This document shows, in pieces, positions 1 through 11,917 of a stretch of DNA of 64,000 bases. A model generated the notes under the pieces. The model saw only the letters and a program-made list of their open reading frames with translations. It was not told the origin of the DNA and made no database searches. The position numbers and the translations under genes were made by a program. This DNA comes from Lineus longissimus (Eukaryota; Nemertea; Pilidiophora; Heteronemertea; Lineidae): contig NC_088314.1 of assembly GCF_910592395.1 (NCBI RefSeq), positions 15,723,998 to 15,787,997 of the forward strand. The letters run 5' to 3'. Positions within the stretch are counted from its first letter, which is position 1, and each line of letters starts with the position of its first letter.

Positions 1-21
1 AATTTTCCTCCCGTATAAGCT

Positions 22-1878
22 TATGGTTGTTGATAAATCTTGGAATCAGTGAAACCATGTAACCTGTGCTTAACCATGGAATAGTCAGTACTAAACCGTG
101 GAATCACTGTGCAAGTACCGCGTGAAATCGGGTGCGTTCCTTCCACAATTTATACCCTTCCAACTGCCAATCTCGTCGCAGCTGACTTTATTGATAGCAA
201 TTTGCCAGTAGTTCCAGAAACCACCTTTTTGTGGAGGATGACGTCATCATGGAATTGGAAATGCGTTGTTGTCGTTAAAAAATAAACTTATATTCATGAC
301 GGACCGCAATTGCAAATATCTAATGATTTATTTTCAATGAAAGCGAAAGAAAGGTTTTGTATGGGCGGTTATTGACGCAAATAATCACCAACGCGCGAGG
401 GATAGCAAGTTACTCCTAGAAGCCGATGAGGCGTATAGTTCGTGGCGCGTACATCTGTAATTTCTAAAATCTGCATTTCCTAGAATCGTCGTGAGGGATA
501 GATACCGCGAGCTCCAGAACCCGCAGGTTCTAGAACCGTGAGCGATAGATCTCGTGAGGGATAGAAGTTCCAACAAAATCCGTTATGTGGCGCCACTGTC
601 GCATAGTGACGTCGTCGTATTGTTTTTGCTGTAAGCATATCTGAACCTCTCGCAGGATTGGTTAAACACGGCCCGTAGGATGAACTAGTAAGGCCATTAA
701 TAAAACAAAGCAGATGGTACCACACAACTGAATACATGTAGTAGAACAGAATAATCATTGTAAATCATAAAGGAAGTAGCACAAAAATTATAATGTTGCA
801 GTGTCGCTTACAGCAAAAACAATGCGAATATGCGACAGTGGTGCCACAAAACGGAAATTGTTTGAACTGTTATCGCTCACGAGATAGTGGCGCCACATAA
901 CGGATTTTTTGGAACTTCTATCCCTCACGAGATCTATCGCTCACGGTTCTAGAACCTGCGGATTCTAGAGCTCGCGGTATCTATCCCTCACGACGATTCT
1001 AGGAAATGCAGATTTTAGAAATTACAGCTGTTCGCGCCACGAACTTTACGCCTCATCGGTTTCTAGGAGTCACTTGCTATCCCTCGCGCGTTGGTGAATA
1101 TTTGCGGCAATAACCGCCCATAGTTTTGTGATTGTTTTGTATTCCATACTAAAATAAAACGTTTTTATCAGAAGAATCATTTTGTATATATAATGCTCTG
1201 ATTAAGCCTGGTAGACAAACATGTACATTAAACAATCACTAAACAATCACAGGAATCAGTAAAAAATGTGTCCGCTTAGAAATGGTGACATCACGAAAAT
1301 ATCTTTACATCCCTCGATGTGTGCATGAAAATGTACGAAATCACCGTGAAGGAATTCGTTCTCATTTTTCATCTCTAAACCCGGCTAAAACCTTCGGTAA
1401 TAAATCTTCTTATACGTTTCTTGTCACGTTTAAGATGATGTACGTAGAAATGCCAGCCGGTACTGCATGATGTAGTCAATCTTCTCTGTATCACCCTGTA
1501 TGATTACACCGCTCCGTAGTTCAAATAGGCCCCGTGTGGTGGCGTAGTAAGCGGAGCGCTGATTAGTTCATATTATGGGTGTGTGGTGCGCGTGTCGTGA
1601 CGTGCATGCCCATATTTGGGAGATCAGTAATGTACACTGGAGGCGAAGTATGACTGGGTTGTTCTAAAATATAGATTGTTGAATCGGAAATGCGACTGAT
1701 TTCTAAACTACCGTCAAATTCAGATCTGATCATGTAAAAATAAGCTCCAAATATTGATTCGTAACCACCTTAGGTTCCAATGGCATTATTTCATGTTTTT
1801 ATGCATTTTTCGGACTGATTCCATGGTTTAGCACAGGTTACATGGTTTCACTGATTCCAAGTTTTATCAACGACCATA
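22..1878. mobile_element. terminal-inverted-repeat element, about 1.86 kb, nested
   Basis: The first about 85 bases after position 22 reappear inverted at about 1795-1878. Both arms carry the TTGATAAA and AATCAGTGAAACCATG words. The two ends are TATGG and CCATA. The palindrome AAGCTT occurs at both borders (17-22 and 1878-1883) and may be a 6-bp target duplication if the element is read as ATGG...CCAT. No long coding frame is visible inside. The interior holds a complete second element at 360-1122, so this one is older. It is probably a non-autonomous DNA transposon; the superfamily is uncertain. Confidence 0.6.
360..1122. mobile_element. foldback element, TATGG...CCATA, 6-bp TSD GTTTTG
   Basis: Two arms of about 280-330 bp are inverted copies of each other around a loop near 690-790. 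The left end is TATGGGCGGTTATTGACGCA and the right end is its inverse. GTTTTG lies immediately outside both ends (354-359 and 1123-1128), a perfect 6-bp target duplication that fixes the borders. No coding frame is meaningful; open frames here are by-products of the palindrome. The terminal word TATGGGCGGTTATT is shared with position 14656, upstream of an integrase-type transposase gene. Confidence 0.85.
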
Positions 1879-2165
1879 AGCTTATATTTCTTTGTCATAC
1901 GCACAATAATGTATGCATCGCGTTGCTGGCCACCACCAGATAGATCAAAATAGGTCTATATTCAAATGTTGTAGGGGGCCTGGGGAAATGATAAGTTGTC
2001 CGAAGTTTCCGCATTCAGTAAAATGTTGAAAGCTAAGGAATGTTTTTTTTTTACTGGTACACTGGTATTGACTGCCAATAAAAATTGTATGCCATTGACA
2101 ACGACGTTATGCAAAATGAATCAGAAGATGTACAAGCCTTAGCAATCTTATTTGATGTTGTAAGC
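1879..2165. other. no gene seen
   Basis: AT-rich single-copy-looking sequence between a transposon end and a transposase relic. No splice-bounded open frame or repeat structure is visible. Confidence 0.5.
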
Positions 2166-2169
2166 ATTA

Positions 2170-2620
2170 TTTGTATGAAGTGAGTCTGAGGAAGACCCAT
2201 TGGATAATGAAAAAGATGCTGGTGGTAAAAATGGTGAAAATGACTGCCTTATACCATTTGTTGGAGACAACTTTCCATTCCTCCTAATTTGGGACATGTT
2301 CCCTGCGCACCGTCATCACCGAGAAGATGCTCGCGGGTTCATTGGGCTGATAACAGGAAGGTGTACTACTATACAACCCTTGGACCTGACTATCATCCGT
2401 AGATTTAAATGCACAATGAGACGATTATGGAAGGAATGGAAAATTCAAAATAACGAAGTGAAAGGCCGTTCCCACAAATCACCAGAGGGGCTGTGGTTCA
2501 AATGATATCAATAGCTTGGGGGTTCAAGAAAAACCAAGGAAGCAATCCATAGCACATGGAGAGTCAGTTGGTGAACATGCAGTCGGCCTCAAAATCCGCC
2601 TGATCAAAAGGATGCTGCAG
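2170..2620 (+). pseudogene. pogo/Tigger-type transposase relic (DDE_1 C-terminal half)
   Basis: One frame encodes LLIWDMFPAHR followed by GRCTTIQPLDLTIIRRFK and LWKEWKIQN. This matches the second and third catalytic-Asp segments of pogo/Tigger/Jerky-type DDE transposases. The same block reads LLLLDRYPAHR...LQPLDLTVNRSFK in the better-preserved copy at 4793-5461. The frame stops at 2505, and further downstream similarity continues only in other frames. The N-terminal HTH and first catalytic region are missing. It is a dead fragment. Confidence 0.75.
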
Positions 2621-2879
2621 TTGATTCCGAAAATGAAGATGATCTGCATTATATGGAACATGTTGATGAGTAAGTTGTAAACAGTTGTATCGACAGAATG
2701 TGTAGCTGCCGTACCACTTTCTTATTGTCAGAGGGTTAATAAAGCCATGTTGTGCAATCGATGCCAGTTGGTATGTCAATTTTCCCCTGGTTATGTCACA
2801 GTCACACTGGGCCTACTTCCCTGATAAAGTTTACGAACAATGAAATTGATCTATGATGGCCTAGAACATGTAAGTGTAT

Positions 2880-3420
2880 TGATAGATTTCACTTGAATGG
2901 TGCGTTACTTGACAATGTACAAAATCATCGTTATCTGGTCATCATTTTGATTGCATCAGGGTCTTTTTCACACACAAAACAAACATTAGCTAATAAGGCT
3001 CGGAAGGCCTTGTTAAAACTAAGATCTAATATTTCAGGTCATGATTTTAATTCTATGGTATGCATTCGACTCTTTGACCACTTACTTAGACCTATCTGTT
3101 TATATCGATCAGAGATCTAAGGTGCAGAAAATGTCTTTAGATAGAAGTCTGATGATTTGCTTTGTACATTTTTTGATATGTAAATTGATAAACAACCAGC
3201 TGAAATAATACACATATCATTTTGTAAATATATACTTGGAATTCCAAAAGGATCCTGTCATATGGCTGTCCGAGGGGAATAAGGCCGTTTATATTACAAT
3301 ATTAAAACTTAGATACAGTGATGGATGAGCAATAGCCTTCTAAAATCATGTTTAAATGAGTCTACATCTATTAATCAAGTTGGAGTCTTCTCATGATTCC
3401 TATGTCACGAAGTTGTCTAA
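2880..3420 (+). pseudogene. non-LTR retrotransposon relic (post-RT region)
   Basis: The frame from 2893 reads VQNHRYLVIILIASGSF, then TKQTLANKARKALLKL, then LFDHLLRPICLYRSEI and a stop. Discontinuous similarity continues after the stop (FCKYILGIPK). This order is characteristic of the region downstream of the reverse transcriptase palm in CR1/L2/Jockey-like LINE ORF2 proteins. The reverse transcriptase core, endonuclease and 3' end are absent. It differs from the LINE at 8.3-13.6 kb, so it is another family. Confidence 0.6.
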
Positions 3421-3469
3421 TTATCTAGGAGTCAATTTTCTAACTATTGGTAAAAATGACATGAATGCA

Positions 3470-3905
3470 TTGCAGAATTCAGAATTATGCCACGGCATCA
3501 ATCGGAATTGTGGTGCACTATAAATTGACCAAAACCTCGGATCTCGTGAATAATGCCGCGGCATTAAAAGGAATTGTGGACGGAAGTGGCAATTATGGAG
3601 GACGGAAGTACATCGGAATTGTGGTGCACCATAAATCAACCAATCAAAACATCGGATCTCGTGAATTATGCAAGCGGCATGAAAAGGAATTGTGGACGGA
3701 AGTGTGATCTATGCCGCACCATAAATAAAACGATTGCCACTTTCTGATTGTGTAATTATGCCACACCACAATTCCTATTTATGCCGTGGCTTAATTCTGA
3801 ATTCTGCCGCGGCATTATTCACGAGATCCGATGTTTTGATTGGTTGATTTATGATGCACCACAATTCCTACTTATGCCGTGGCATAATTAATTCTGAATT
3901 GTGTC
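3470..3905. mobile_element. inverted-repeat MITE-like element
   Basis: CAGAATTCAGAATTATGCC at the left is mirrored by GGCATAATTAATTCTGAATTG at the right. Internal blocks such as GGAATTGTGGTGCAC and ATCGGATCTCGTGAAT also recur in direct and inverted orientation. No exact target duplication could be assigned, so the borders are good to within about 10 bp. There is no coding content. Confidence 0.6.
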
Positions 3906-3964
3906 CACTCGCGCAAGCCATAATCGTAAGCAGAATGGAACCTGTCTGCCAGACGACTTTTTCA

Positions 3965-4335
3965 GAAAAACGTTAGATCAAGCTGATCAGATAAGTACAG
4001 AGAGACACTACAGGGTGGCCCATAATTATTTTCCCTCACACAATGGATACACAATACAATTCTATTGCCCAAAGGAAAATAATTCTGGGTCACCCTGTAG
4101 AACAGATTGTTGTCCGAAATGTCTAGAGTAACCACATGATAGAAGATACCTGGATGGTATAGCGGTTGGTGATTTTGGTATCTTCTTACGCCTGCGAGTA
4201 TACTGTCCTGGTGGAATGGCAATCTGAGTTGTCGGAGAAAATCTCGACTTGCTCCTTAAACATTTGTTAAATTTATTAAGACACTCTGCATACAAAAATA
4301 CATTTCACATTATTTCTCGTCTTTGCTGGGTTAAG
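3965..4335. repeat. dispersed repeat 'X', copy 1
   Basis: Segments AGCTGATCAGATAAG, GAGACAC, GAACAGATTGTTGTCCG, TCTAGAGTAACCACA, AATGGCAATCTG and TTAAGACACTCTGCATA recur in the same order in the copies at about 30540-38830 (interrupted) and 56690-57130. Each copy has different internal deletions. The repeat does not encode a recognisable protein and its superfamily is unknown. An 87-bp hairpin element sits inside this copy at 4011-4097. Confidence 0.6.
4011..4097. mobile_element. 87-bp hairpin MITE with TA target duplication
   Basis: The element runs from CAGGGTGGCCCATAATTATT to its near-perfect inverse ending CACCCTG, flanked by TA on both sides (4009-4010 and 4098-4099). The homologous site at 38678-38695 reads GAGACACCAGAACA with no insert, which gives an empty-site comparison. 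A TA duplication with short inverted repeats suggests mobilisation by a Tc1/mariner/pogo-type transposase (inference). Confidence 0.75.
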
Positions 4336-4798
4336 TGCGTGCTTTCTGTAGGACGGTTGATAGGGGGGGGGGGGGGGGGGGGGATATACTGTCTTCTCCC
4401 ACTTAACCGAGCGCGGCTGAATCGTAAAATGACTAAGTCCAAATGAATAGGGCGATTTTACTGGTGGCAGGCGAACATTAGAAAGAACAGCCACAGCTGA
4501 TAATTGACTCCCTTTTCGTGGGCAATGCCAATGCCTTCCACGTAAGTGGATAAAAGACATGAACATTGACATGGGGTAGTCCTATACTGAATGAATGAAT
4601 ACAATACAACTAGCGTCCTCATTTTATGCCTATAGTGTTCGTTGACCAGAAATTTCTAATCTGGGGTCTATAATAAATCCAGCTTCATGGGTCTGCAGAA
4701 TGTCCCAATAAAGAAGTCTTGCTGATAACGAATGAATTAAAGAAAAGATTTACTTATCAATTTACCAATCAATTTTATTATCCAAACGGGATTTACAC

Positions 4799-6400
4799 GT
4801 CATCATAAAAAACATCATCATCCTCTTCTCCTTCCGAAAACTCAATCCCCTCAACAAACTGCTCAAGCTCATCATTTACCATCTCTACCCCCTCCCCGAC
4901 TTCGTCATCGTCCTCAGGAACTAGGCCACTGGCTCTCCAACCGTTCATAATCGTCTGTTGTGTGACCCTTTCCCAGCCGAGGCTGATCATCCTGACCACA
5001 TCCCGCCTGGTGATCCGCTCACAATGTCCTTGATCATCAGTGTGGCCGATTTTCCACACTTTCCAAATGGTCCTCAGGTGACACTTGAAGCTCCTGTTTA
5101 CGGTCAAGTCCAAGGGCTGCAGCAGCGAAGTACATCGTCCTGGAATGAAAGTGTCTGTCCCATTCTCTGCGGTGATTGCATCACGAAATTGCTGATTTCG
5201 ATGCGCCGGATACCTGTCTAAAAGTAACAGGAACGTGGCCCCTGCTACAAATGGCACAACCAGGGCCTGCAACCACTCGATTAGCGATTGGTGTCGGGCC
5301 CAACCCTGTGGACTACCAGTTACCTGGAAAAATAAACAAGTATGAACATTTACATTACTTTTCTGAACAGTCAGACACGCACAATGTTTTGGTTGCATCC
5401 ATGACAAACCTACAACAGTCTTAGTCAAAGAAGTTCTGATTTTCCTAAAAAATACTACCATTAACTAGAATAACCGTCAATGACAACACTGATGACGTCA
5501 GGTACATGTCCTGTACTACAAGCACGGACTTGTATTCTATGCCAATACTCACTCGCACATTGTCTGGAGCATTCGCCTGAAGCTGCCGAATTACGTCACC
5601 ATCTGGTGCCAAGCCTCTGAAGTTGACCTCGGCTCGTCCTTTTCGTCCGTCTGTCGTAACTACTAGAGTCACCGTGCATCCAAGTTTCGGGTTGCCTTGG
5701 GATGATCTAATGTCAACATTCTGAGACCCAGTCGCTTCCATTGTTGATCTTGCACCATATCAAACAACACGAACGTCTCATTCATGTTCATGATGACATC
5801 AAAATCAGCGTCTCTGATTAGGTCGGCAAAATCTCCCCGGTAGTCGGCAACCAAAGCCTGGGCGTTGTCAGGTAACCCCCTTGAATCTTTGGTCTTCCTT
5901 CGATAGCTGATTTGTTTCCTTAAATGGAATTTGCATATTGTTAAAATTCACCGCATACAATCCATTAAGGCCGATCCATGCAACAGCGGAATGAAACTCA
6001 CCTTTCCATAAAGTTGCTATGCCAATGTGCAGATGCATGGAAAAGGTATCGCAGGGGTCTCTGTTCTTGTCTTTCGGCCTTCGTTTCGTTCGGAAGCTCT
6101 GCGCACCATTGCCGAAATTCTCTTTCAGCTTGCCCTTTAATATCCTCACCGGAAACAGGGAAACCAAGTCTTCGGCGCTCAAGGAACCAGGTGTTCAAAT
6201 TGTTTTCCATTTCGGGCCAGTATGCTGAAATAAAAAAGCTAACACGTTTAACATCTTTGGAAATATTGATTGCCGATAACCACAGGTATGAACGAAATGT
6301 TGGTCCTAGGAATAAAGGTCCCAGGAACAATAATACTGATATTGTTAAAGGCAATGGTCAGGGTCAGTCGCTTTGATGTATAGTGCGACTTATTCTTCCG
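4799..6400 (-). pseudogene. pogo/Tigger-type transposase, inactivated
   Basis: Read on the minus strand, the order is as follows. A CENP-B-type HTH region (YWPEMENNLNTWFLERR, GFPVSGEDIKGQAEREF) is at about 6230-6080. A frameshift follows. Then come FDVIMNMNETFVLFDM at about 5810-5760, a region around residues VTLVVTTDGRKGRAEV, another frameshift, and a 222-residue terminal block with LLLLDRYPAH and LQPLDLTVNRSFK. The tail is acidic. The family normally has Asp where this copy has Asn in MNMNET, so the first catalytic Asp is lost. At least three frame breaks separate the segments. The protein cannot be functional. The psq-like first HTH is not clearly visible. Confidence 0.8.
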
Positions 6401-6773
6401 TCCATGACACAGAAGCGGACTTATTCCGGTCGGTATAGGCCAACAAGGAAGGAAATTCATTTAGCGAGGAATATAGTGCTTGTAGAAACACTACCTTGTG
6501 CATCAGTGCCGTGTTGCCGTTGTCTTCTCCGTCTTCTATGGTCTTGAGTTGATCTATCTCGGAGGGCAAACAAGTCATCCTGTGTGCTTAATCAACGTCT
6601 AAATGTCTGCGGTGCTATGCGGTGGTGTCTAGCAAAGGATGTCGCAGTTTCAGCATGACGTAATCCTATAGCATGCTCCAATTGGTATGTCTCGATAAGG
6701 TCAATCTTCTGATTGAGACTGTAGCTTTTCTGGTGCCTACATGCACCAGGTACAGCCTGGTTAGCATCATGTA

Positions 6774-7739
6774 CAGTCCTTCAAAAAAGTAAATGGACAC
6801 ACGAAAATCAAATTTTCTTGAAAACGGCTGGTGATAAATCGATGCGGTTTGCTGCATTTGATAGGGCATTTAGTTGTGCATCATGATATCTACCACTTGG
6901 AAATTTGCTATTTTACCTATAAGTCAATTTTTTCGATTTATGAAAGGTCCCAAAATCAACTTTTTTATCACGCATTTTTTGGGGGCAAATTTTATATTGA
7001 CTGGAAGCTTCTGTTGAGTTATGAGTGAATATCTAAGAAATTCCACAGTTTTCACTTGAATCTGCAACTTATTAACCCATTTGTGCAAAAGGGTTTTGTT
7101 ACCCGGTCTTCTACTGCGGAGATGCCCCCTTGATATTATTCACCTGGCCCAGACAACCGGAATCATGTCACCATTTCAATGGCCTTGTTTAATATGCCTA
7201 TGAATAGCTCTCCCAGGCCTGGATTTGGCAGCTGGACAATGGGTTCACCAATATTACTTTACCCTCGCGTTTACAATACATCAATGTTAACAACATTTCC
7301 ACCCCCATTCAAAACCTCAGCCAATAAGGAATTAACACTCGGGCTGCATGTTGAAACTGACATAATTGGCTATGGTCGACTTCTCCAAAGTAATTCCAAA
7401 GTCAATAAACAAGGTGCAAAATTTTGACATAAAATGCTGTTTTCCCACCAATTAACACAAGATATTTTCATCACCTTGATGGGGACGTGGGTTTTTCATC
7501 ATGGTGATTCATCCTATCAAGAAAAAGTACGAAAAAAATCGGAAACGAAAAAGTTGATTTTGGGGCCTTTTGTAAATCAATAAAAGTCGGTATTAGATAA
7601 AATGGCTAATTTTTATGTGGTAGATACCATGATGCACAACTAAATGTCCTATCAAATGCAGCAAACCGAATCGATTTATCACCAGCCGTTTTAAAGAAAA
7701 TTTGATTTTTGTGTGTCCATTTACTTTTTTGAAGGACTG
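6774..7739. mobile_element. Tc1/mariner-type non-autonomous element
   Basis: The left end CAGTCCTTCAAAAAAGTAAA and the right end (its inverse at 7720-7739) are flanked by TA. The inverted arms extend about 195 bp each (6774-6970 and 7545-7739) with scattered mismatches. The interior of about 570 bp has no transposase. The end sequence style (CAGTCC, TA target) is typical of Tc1/mariner MITEs. It is nested in the decayed pogo element. Confidence 0.8.
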
Positions 7740-7741
7740 TA

Positions 7742-7790
7742 CATCATCATCATCATCATCATCATCAAAATCATCATCATCATCATCAGT
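7742..7790. repeat. (ATC)n microsatellite
   Basis: About 14 CAT/ATC triplets with one CAAAATCA interruption, immediately outside the right end of the mariner-type element. Read on the minus strand it gives poly-Asp, which is an artefact and not a protein. Confidence 0.9.
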
Positions 7791-8365
7791 AGTGGTATCA
7801 GGGTCAGGGCTGTCAACATCATCTCCATGCTCCATTCCATACGTTAACATCATCAGGGTGCCTGCTAGGCCTACCCACAAAATCCATCGCATTGCGTGCA
7901 TCTTACCAGAAGAACGAGGTCAAAGCAAGATGGCAGACAACAATTATGACATTTGACACGAAAGTGCCCTTTATTGGATTTCCCCCACAAGAAAACGATT
8001 CCGTAATCGATTAGATAAAATAAATTCATTTGAAAGACTCTGGATTGGTCAACCATTTACATGAACTTACGTAACTTCAATAATCATCACCCTGACTGCA
8101 GGGATTACTGGCCCTGACCGCGACCAGGCGTTATTGAATTGACAACATTTACAAGGTTGTCTTCCTATAACCATTGATCAATATAATTGGCTGTCATATT
8201 GAATGTTTGCAGCCCACGGGTAAGAACTACAGACTGCCATGTTTCTGGACTTAGTCATTTTCGAGCCATTTTCCTGGCGCTCGGTTAAGTGGGAGAAGAC
8301 AGTATATATAACAAATCAAAATTGCACGAGACAAATCAAGAAATTAAAGTAAAGGTGTCTCTGAA

Positions 8366-11300
8366 CTATTTCGCCTTAAACATTTCCTCACGGCCGCCAG
8401 GTGGCGGCAGTAACACCCAGAACTTGTGACATTTCGTCAAAATCGAGGCTATCTGTTTGCCTCCCCAGCAATGTTTCGACCAAATCACTGTCCATTCGCT
8501 CCAGTTCGCTACTAACATTAGCGTCGAATTTTTGCTCAATGCTGTCCCAAAACCGGTCCCTGTTACTGCTAAAGGCAGTGCATTGACATAAAGGTGAACT
8601 TGAGGGTCCGTGTAGACGCTGTTACATTGTTCGCAGGATTTTTCGGTTGGTTCAACACGCAGTGTACAAAACTTTGCCAGAAAGGCATAATTTGATGCTA
8701 AGTTCGGATCGTTCTTTGCACAAATCCAGAGCATAGACGGAAAGCCTAGAGACTTTTCAATGTTCAGTATTCTCTGATGGCCATTTTCTTGGCAGTCTAA
8801 CACAAATCGTTTATTTTCAAACAGTAATGTTGCTTCGTTCACTATAATTTTCCAGATTCCTTTATCTGGAAAGCTACATGTATCCGATTCAAAGTAATCG
8901 GTCAGATATTCACGGCAATTATATTTGTCCATAAGATTTACGAGGTTTGGAACATAGCCTAAACCTTTATTACTGTCTTTATCCGCACGTTCGGCCAGAT
9001 TGGCATATCGGCATTTTAGAACTTTCAAAGGAAAGGAATTTTCAGACATTTTTGCAAGTTGCCCGAAGAATTGCAAGCACCTTCTGTCCAAGTAACACTG
9101 TAGCGTAGGACTGCCTATCATTGCTTTGCACACGGTTGTGCTCGTTAGCCGATTAAATCCTTGCATCCTTTTAAGACAGTAACGGTGGCCTCTTTCTAGA
9201 ATTAACAGCTCTGAGAGAGCAATTTCCTGACACCAAATTTCAGCTCCCTAAAGAGCTCTGGGAAGGCAAATCGTTCTGTACAAGTTGTGGCTTATTATTG
9301 GGCTGAAACCACTTGGCTGCTGGTTTGGCCCAATTATGCTCATGAGCGTATTCTTCAGTTTCTGAGCAGCTTCAATAGTTCGCTGCGTAGACTTTAAGTA
9401 TTTATCAACTAGTATCCCGAGGTGAACATGAGAGGATTTTTCATTGACCGACTGGTTACCTAGCGCCCATTTCCTTTCATTTTCAGTTCGCTTCCATTGC
9501 GCAGCGGTTTCCCCTAGAACTATAATACAGCATTTTTCGGCATTGTGGTCATAGCGCCACTTGACTGAATACCAAAACGAACATGACATCATCCTATCAA
9601 GGCCACATTTTGCAAGAGAGAGCAACGTGAGATCATCTGCGGGACACGGTTAGCCGCAGTTTATATTGTCAATGTTTAATCCGTCTCTGGTGTCGTCGAG
9701 CTCGTCTATTAGCGCGTTGATAAACAACAAGTAAAGCCACGTTGACAAGACGCCACCTTGTCTCACGCCTTGTTTAAGCGCAAACCACGGCGGGGAGAAT
9801 TCGTTTTCTGTGACACAGCTTTCTATTTCTGTATCACAATTCTTTGTAACTCGCCTGAATTTCCCATTTATACCAAACATAAATAGTTTATACAGGAGAC
9901 CTTCAATCCAGACGGTATCGTAGGCTTTACGGGTGTCCAGGAAGCAAGCGTACACTTTGGAATGTTTTTCGATCTGATGGTATATCGATTCCATCATGAC
10001 AAATGACGTGGATACACAACTGCGCTTGTGGATACACAACTTCTGATAGGCGCTTTGCTGTGGGTTCGGAAAGACAATATTATTGTCTGCGGTCCAGTTT
10101 TGCAACCGAGTTTGAAGTAGCCTTTCAAATAACTTATACAAGACTGGTAACAATGTGATAGGCCGATAGCTATTCGGATCACTCCTGTTCTTCCCATGAC
10201 CTTTAAACATTGTATGTATAACTCCCCTTTTTGCATCTCTCGGAATATGTTCATGTTTGAGGAACAGGTTAAAGAGTTCTGTGATTTTGACATGAAGGGC
10301 ATGCCCGCCATATTTGATGTGTTCGTTGCCTACTCCATCATGCCCTCTGGCTTTCCCGTTCTTTAGCTGTCGAATCCCACTTTTTACCTCTTCAGTGGTG
10401 AAGGGGGCGTCCAATGAGGGGTCGTGATTGGCAGCCGATTCTCGCATCATTTCCTATAGTTTGGTATCCACGAATCGTTTGAAGGCGGCGTCATATTCCG
10501 GTTTCACCTTTGGTGTGTAGAGTGTTTCATAGTGTTCCGCCCATTTACGCGTTATGTCGGTGGAACTATAGAAGATTGTTCCGTCAAAGCGCATTGGTGG
10601 CGGTAGTTTATTTGGGGTCCGACGGTTGGCTTTGAGCAGTTTCCAAAACTTGGTTTGGTCAATTTCTGCGCTTTCATTAAGTTTCCGGTAGAACTCTTGT
10701 TGTAGCTTTGCATTTTGTCGGCGAAACTCTGCGCGAAATTCTCTTTTCTTCTCTTTAAACTCTCTGTAGACAGTCGAGTCTGAGTCCCTGGGCTTACCCG
10801 CTGCTGTCCAGGCTAGCCGGGCGTCGCGCATTCTCTGGTGAAGTGGCTTGAGCGTTTCCTTCCAATTTGGACGGATATTCTTTCGAAACACACATTCAGG
10901 TATAGTTCGCGCGGATGCCACTAACATAGCGCTGACGACTGACTGATACGCATTGTCAATGTCGCGACTGGTGTAGAAATATCTCTGACTTATGTCGGGC
11001 AGCTGACGCTTCAGTTCCTGCCGGTATTGTACTATTTTGCTGAAATCAGTTTGGGCGCAATACTTCCATTTGAATCGTTTTCGTTTTCGCTGTACCAATG
11101 GTTCCTCATTGGAATGATCCTTTGTTTCTGAGGTACTGAGTTTCAGTATTGCATGGACGGCTAAATGGTCGGATGTATTTGGATCAACATCTTCCACCAC
11201 TTCACATGTCTTCAAACATTCAAGCAGTAGCGAGTTTATGCAAATGTGATCTATAAGCGTTTTGTTTGATCCTTCAAACGGATCGAACGTGTATGCGGTC

Positions 11301-11902
11301 CTTCACATTGTGAGCTGACTGGGATCGATGAAAGCCCAGTCCGACACAAAAATGAGTCTAGCGTACGAGTCCTTCTGCAGTCTGGTGGTGCTGGGATCCT
11401 TGGTCCTGTGGCTTTCGCATTAAAATCCCCCATCAGTACGATTTCGCCGAGCGAGCTATAGAATTCGTATAACTGGAACAGGTAATGGATGTATTCGATA
11501 AAGAATTCGTCTGGGTAATTCGTACTCGGTAGATAAACCATGAATATCGTGAGCATCCTCTTATTATTTAGGTTCACAGTGATTCCGGTTATTCTATCGC
11601 TTTCTAAGTCGAGCGTTCTGATGTACGGCGTAAGGTCTTTGTTCCAAAGGAGAGCAACCCCACCTTTGCCTCTGCGCACTTTATAACTGAAAACAGGTCT
11701 GCAGAGCAGACTGCATGGCATGAAAACGCATTGTTTATCGACTCCAATATTTCGTAGAATCAGGGTGTAGCCAGTGTTCGCATATTCCAAGAATGTCAAG
11801 TTTGCGCGAAATAATCAGATTATCCGCATACAGGGAACCGTACATTATTCCTCGTGCATTCCAGCACGCTATTGCTAAATTGTTTCGTGTAACTATGGCC
11901 AT
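8366..11902 (-). pseudogene. LINE ORF2: AP endonuclease plus reverse transcriptase, broken
   Basis: ORF2 would begin at the ATG at 11902, 16 bp after the ORF1 stop, with the endonuclease N-terminus IACWNARGI and ICEHWL. A frameshift near 11740 follows. GGVALLW, VYLPS and MGDFNA are then in frame, and SDHLAVHAIL closes the nuclease at about 11150. The RT domain (10450-9250) shows RPITLLPVLYKLFERLL, DTRKAYDTVW and GVRQGGVLS. The catalytic box reads PADD where YADD is usual and is preceded by an in-frame stop at about 9651. Further frame breaks occur near 9248, 10452, 11250 and in the C-terminal 200 bp. The intact copy at 42774 shows a C-x2-C-x9-H-x2-C motif at the C-terminus. Confidence 0.85.
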
Positions 11903-11917
11903 AATGACGTGGCAGAT

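Larger units (their letters stand above)
4387..8304 (-). mobile_element. pogo-type DNA transposon, nearly full length, decayed
   Basis: Inverted ends TACTGTCTTCTCCCACTTAA (left) and its inverse (right, ending at 8304) extend for about 60 bp with some mismatches. TA dinucleotides lie outside both ends, as expected for pogo/Tc1-mariner insertion. The transposase remnant (about 4799-6400) is on the minus strand. A separate mariner-type element (6774-7739) lies inside. The left flank is a G17 run. The right flank is the 3' part of a LINE whose last about 75 bp are missing, so insertion here was probably accompanied by loss of flanking sequence. Confidence 0.75.

Noticed and set aside
22-1878. Outer element as a fourth member of the 6-bp TATGG family
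   Set aside because: The six bases next to TATGG and CCATA are not identical; the shared AAGCTT requires different borders, so membership is unproven.
4367-4383. G17 run as a functional signal
   Set aside because: Simple homopolymer; similar runs occur at 38828 and 55980, and lengths are unreliable in assemblies.
7593-7956. Poly-Asp or poly-Ser open frames
   Set aside because: Produced by the (ATC)n microsatellite.
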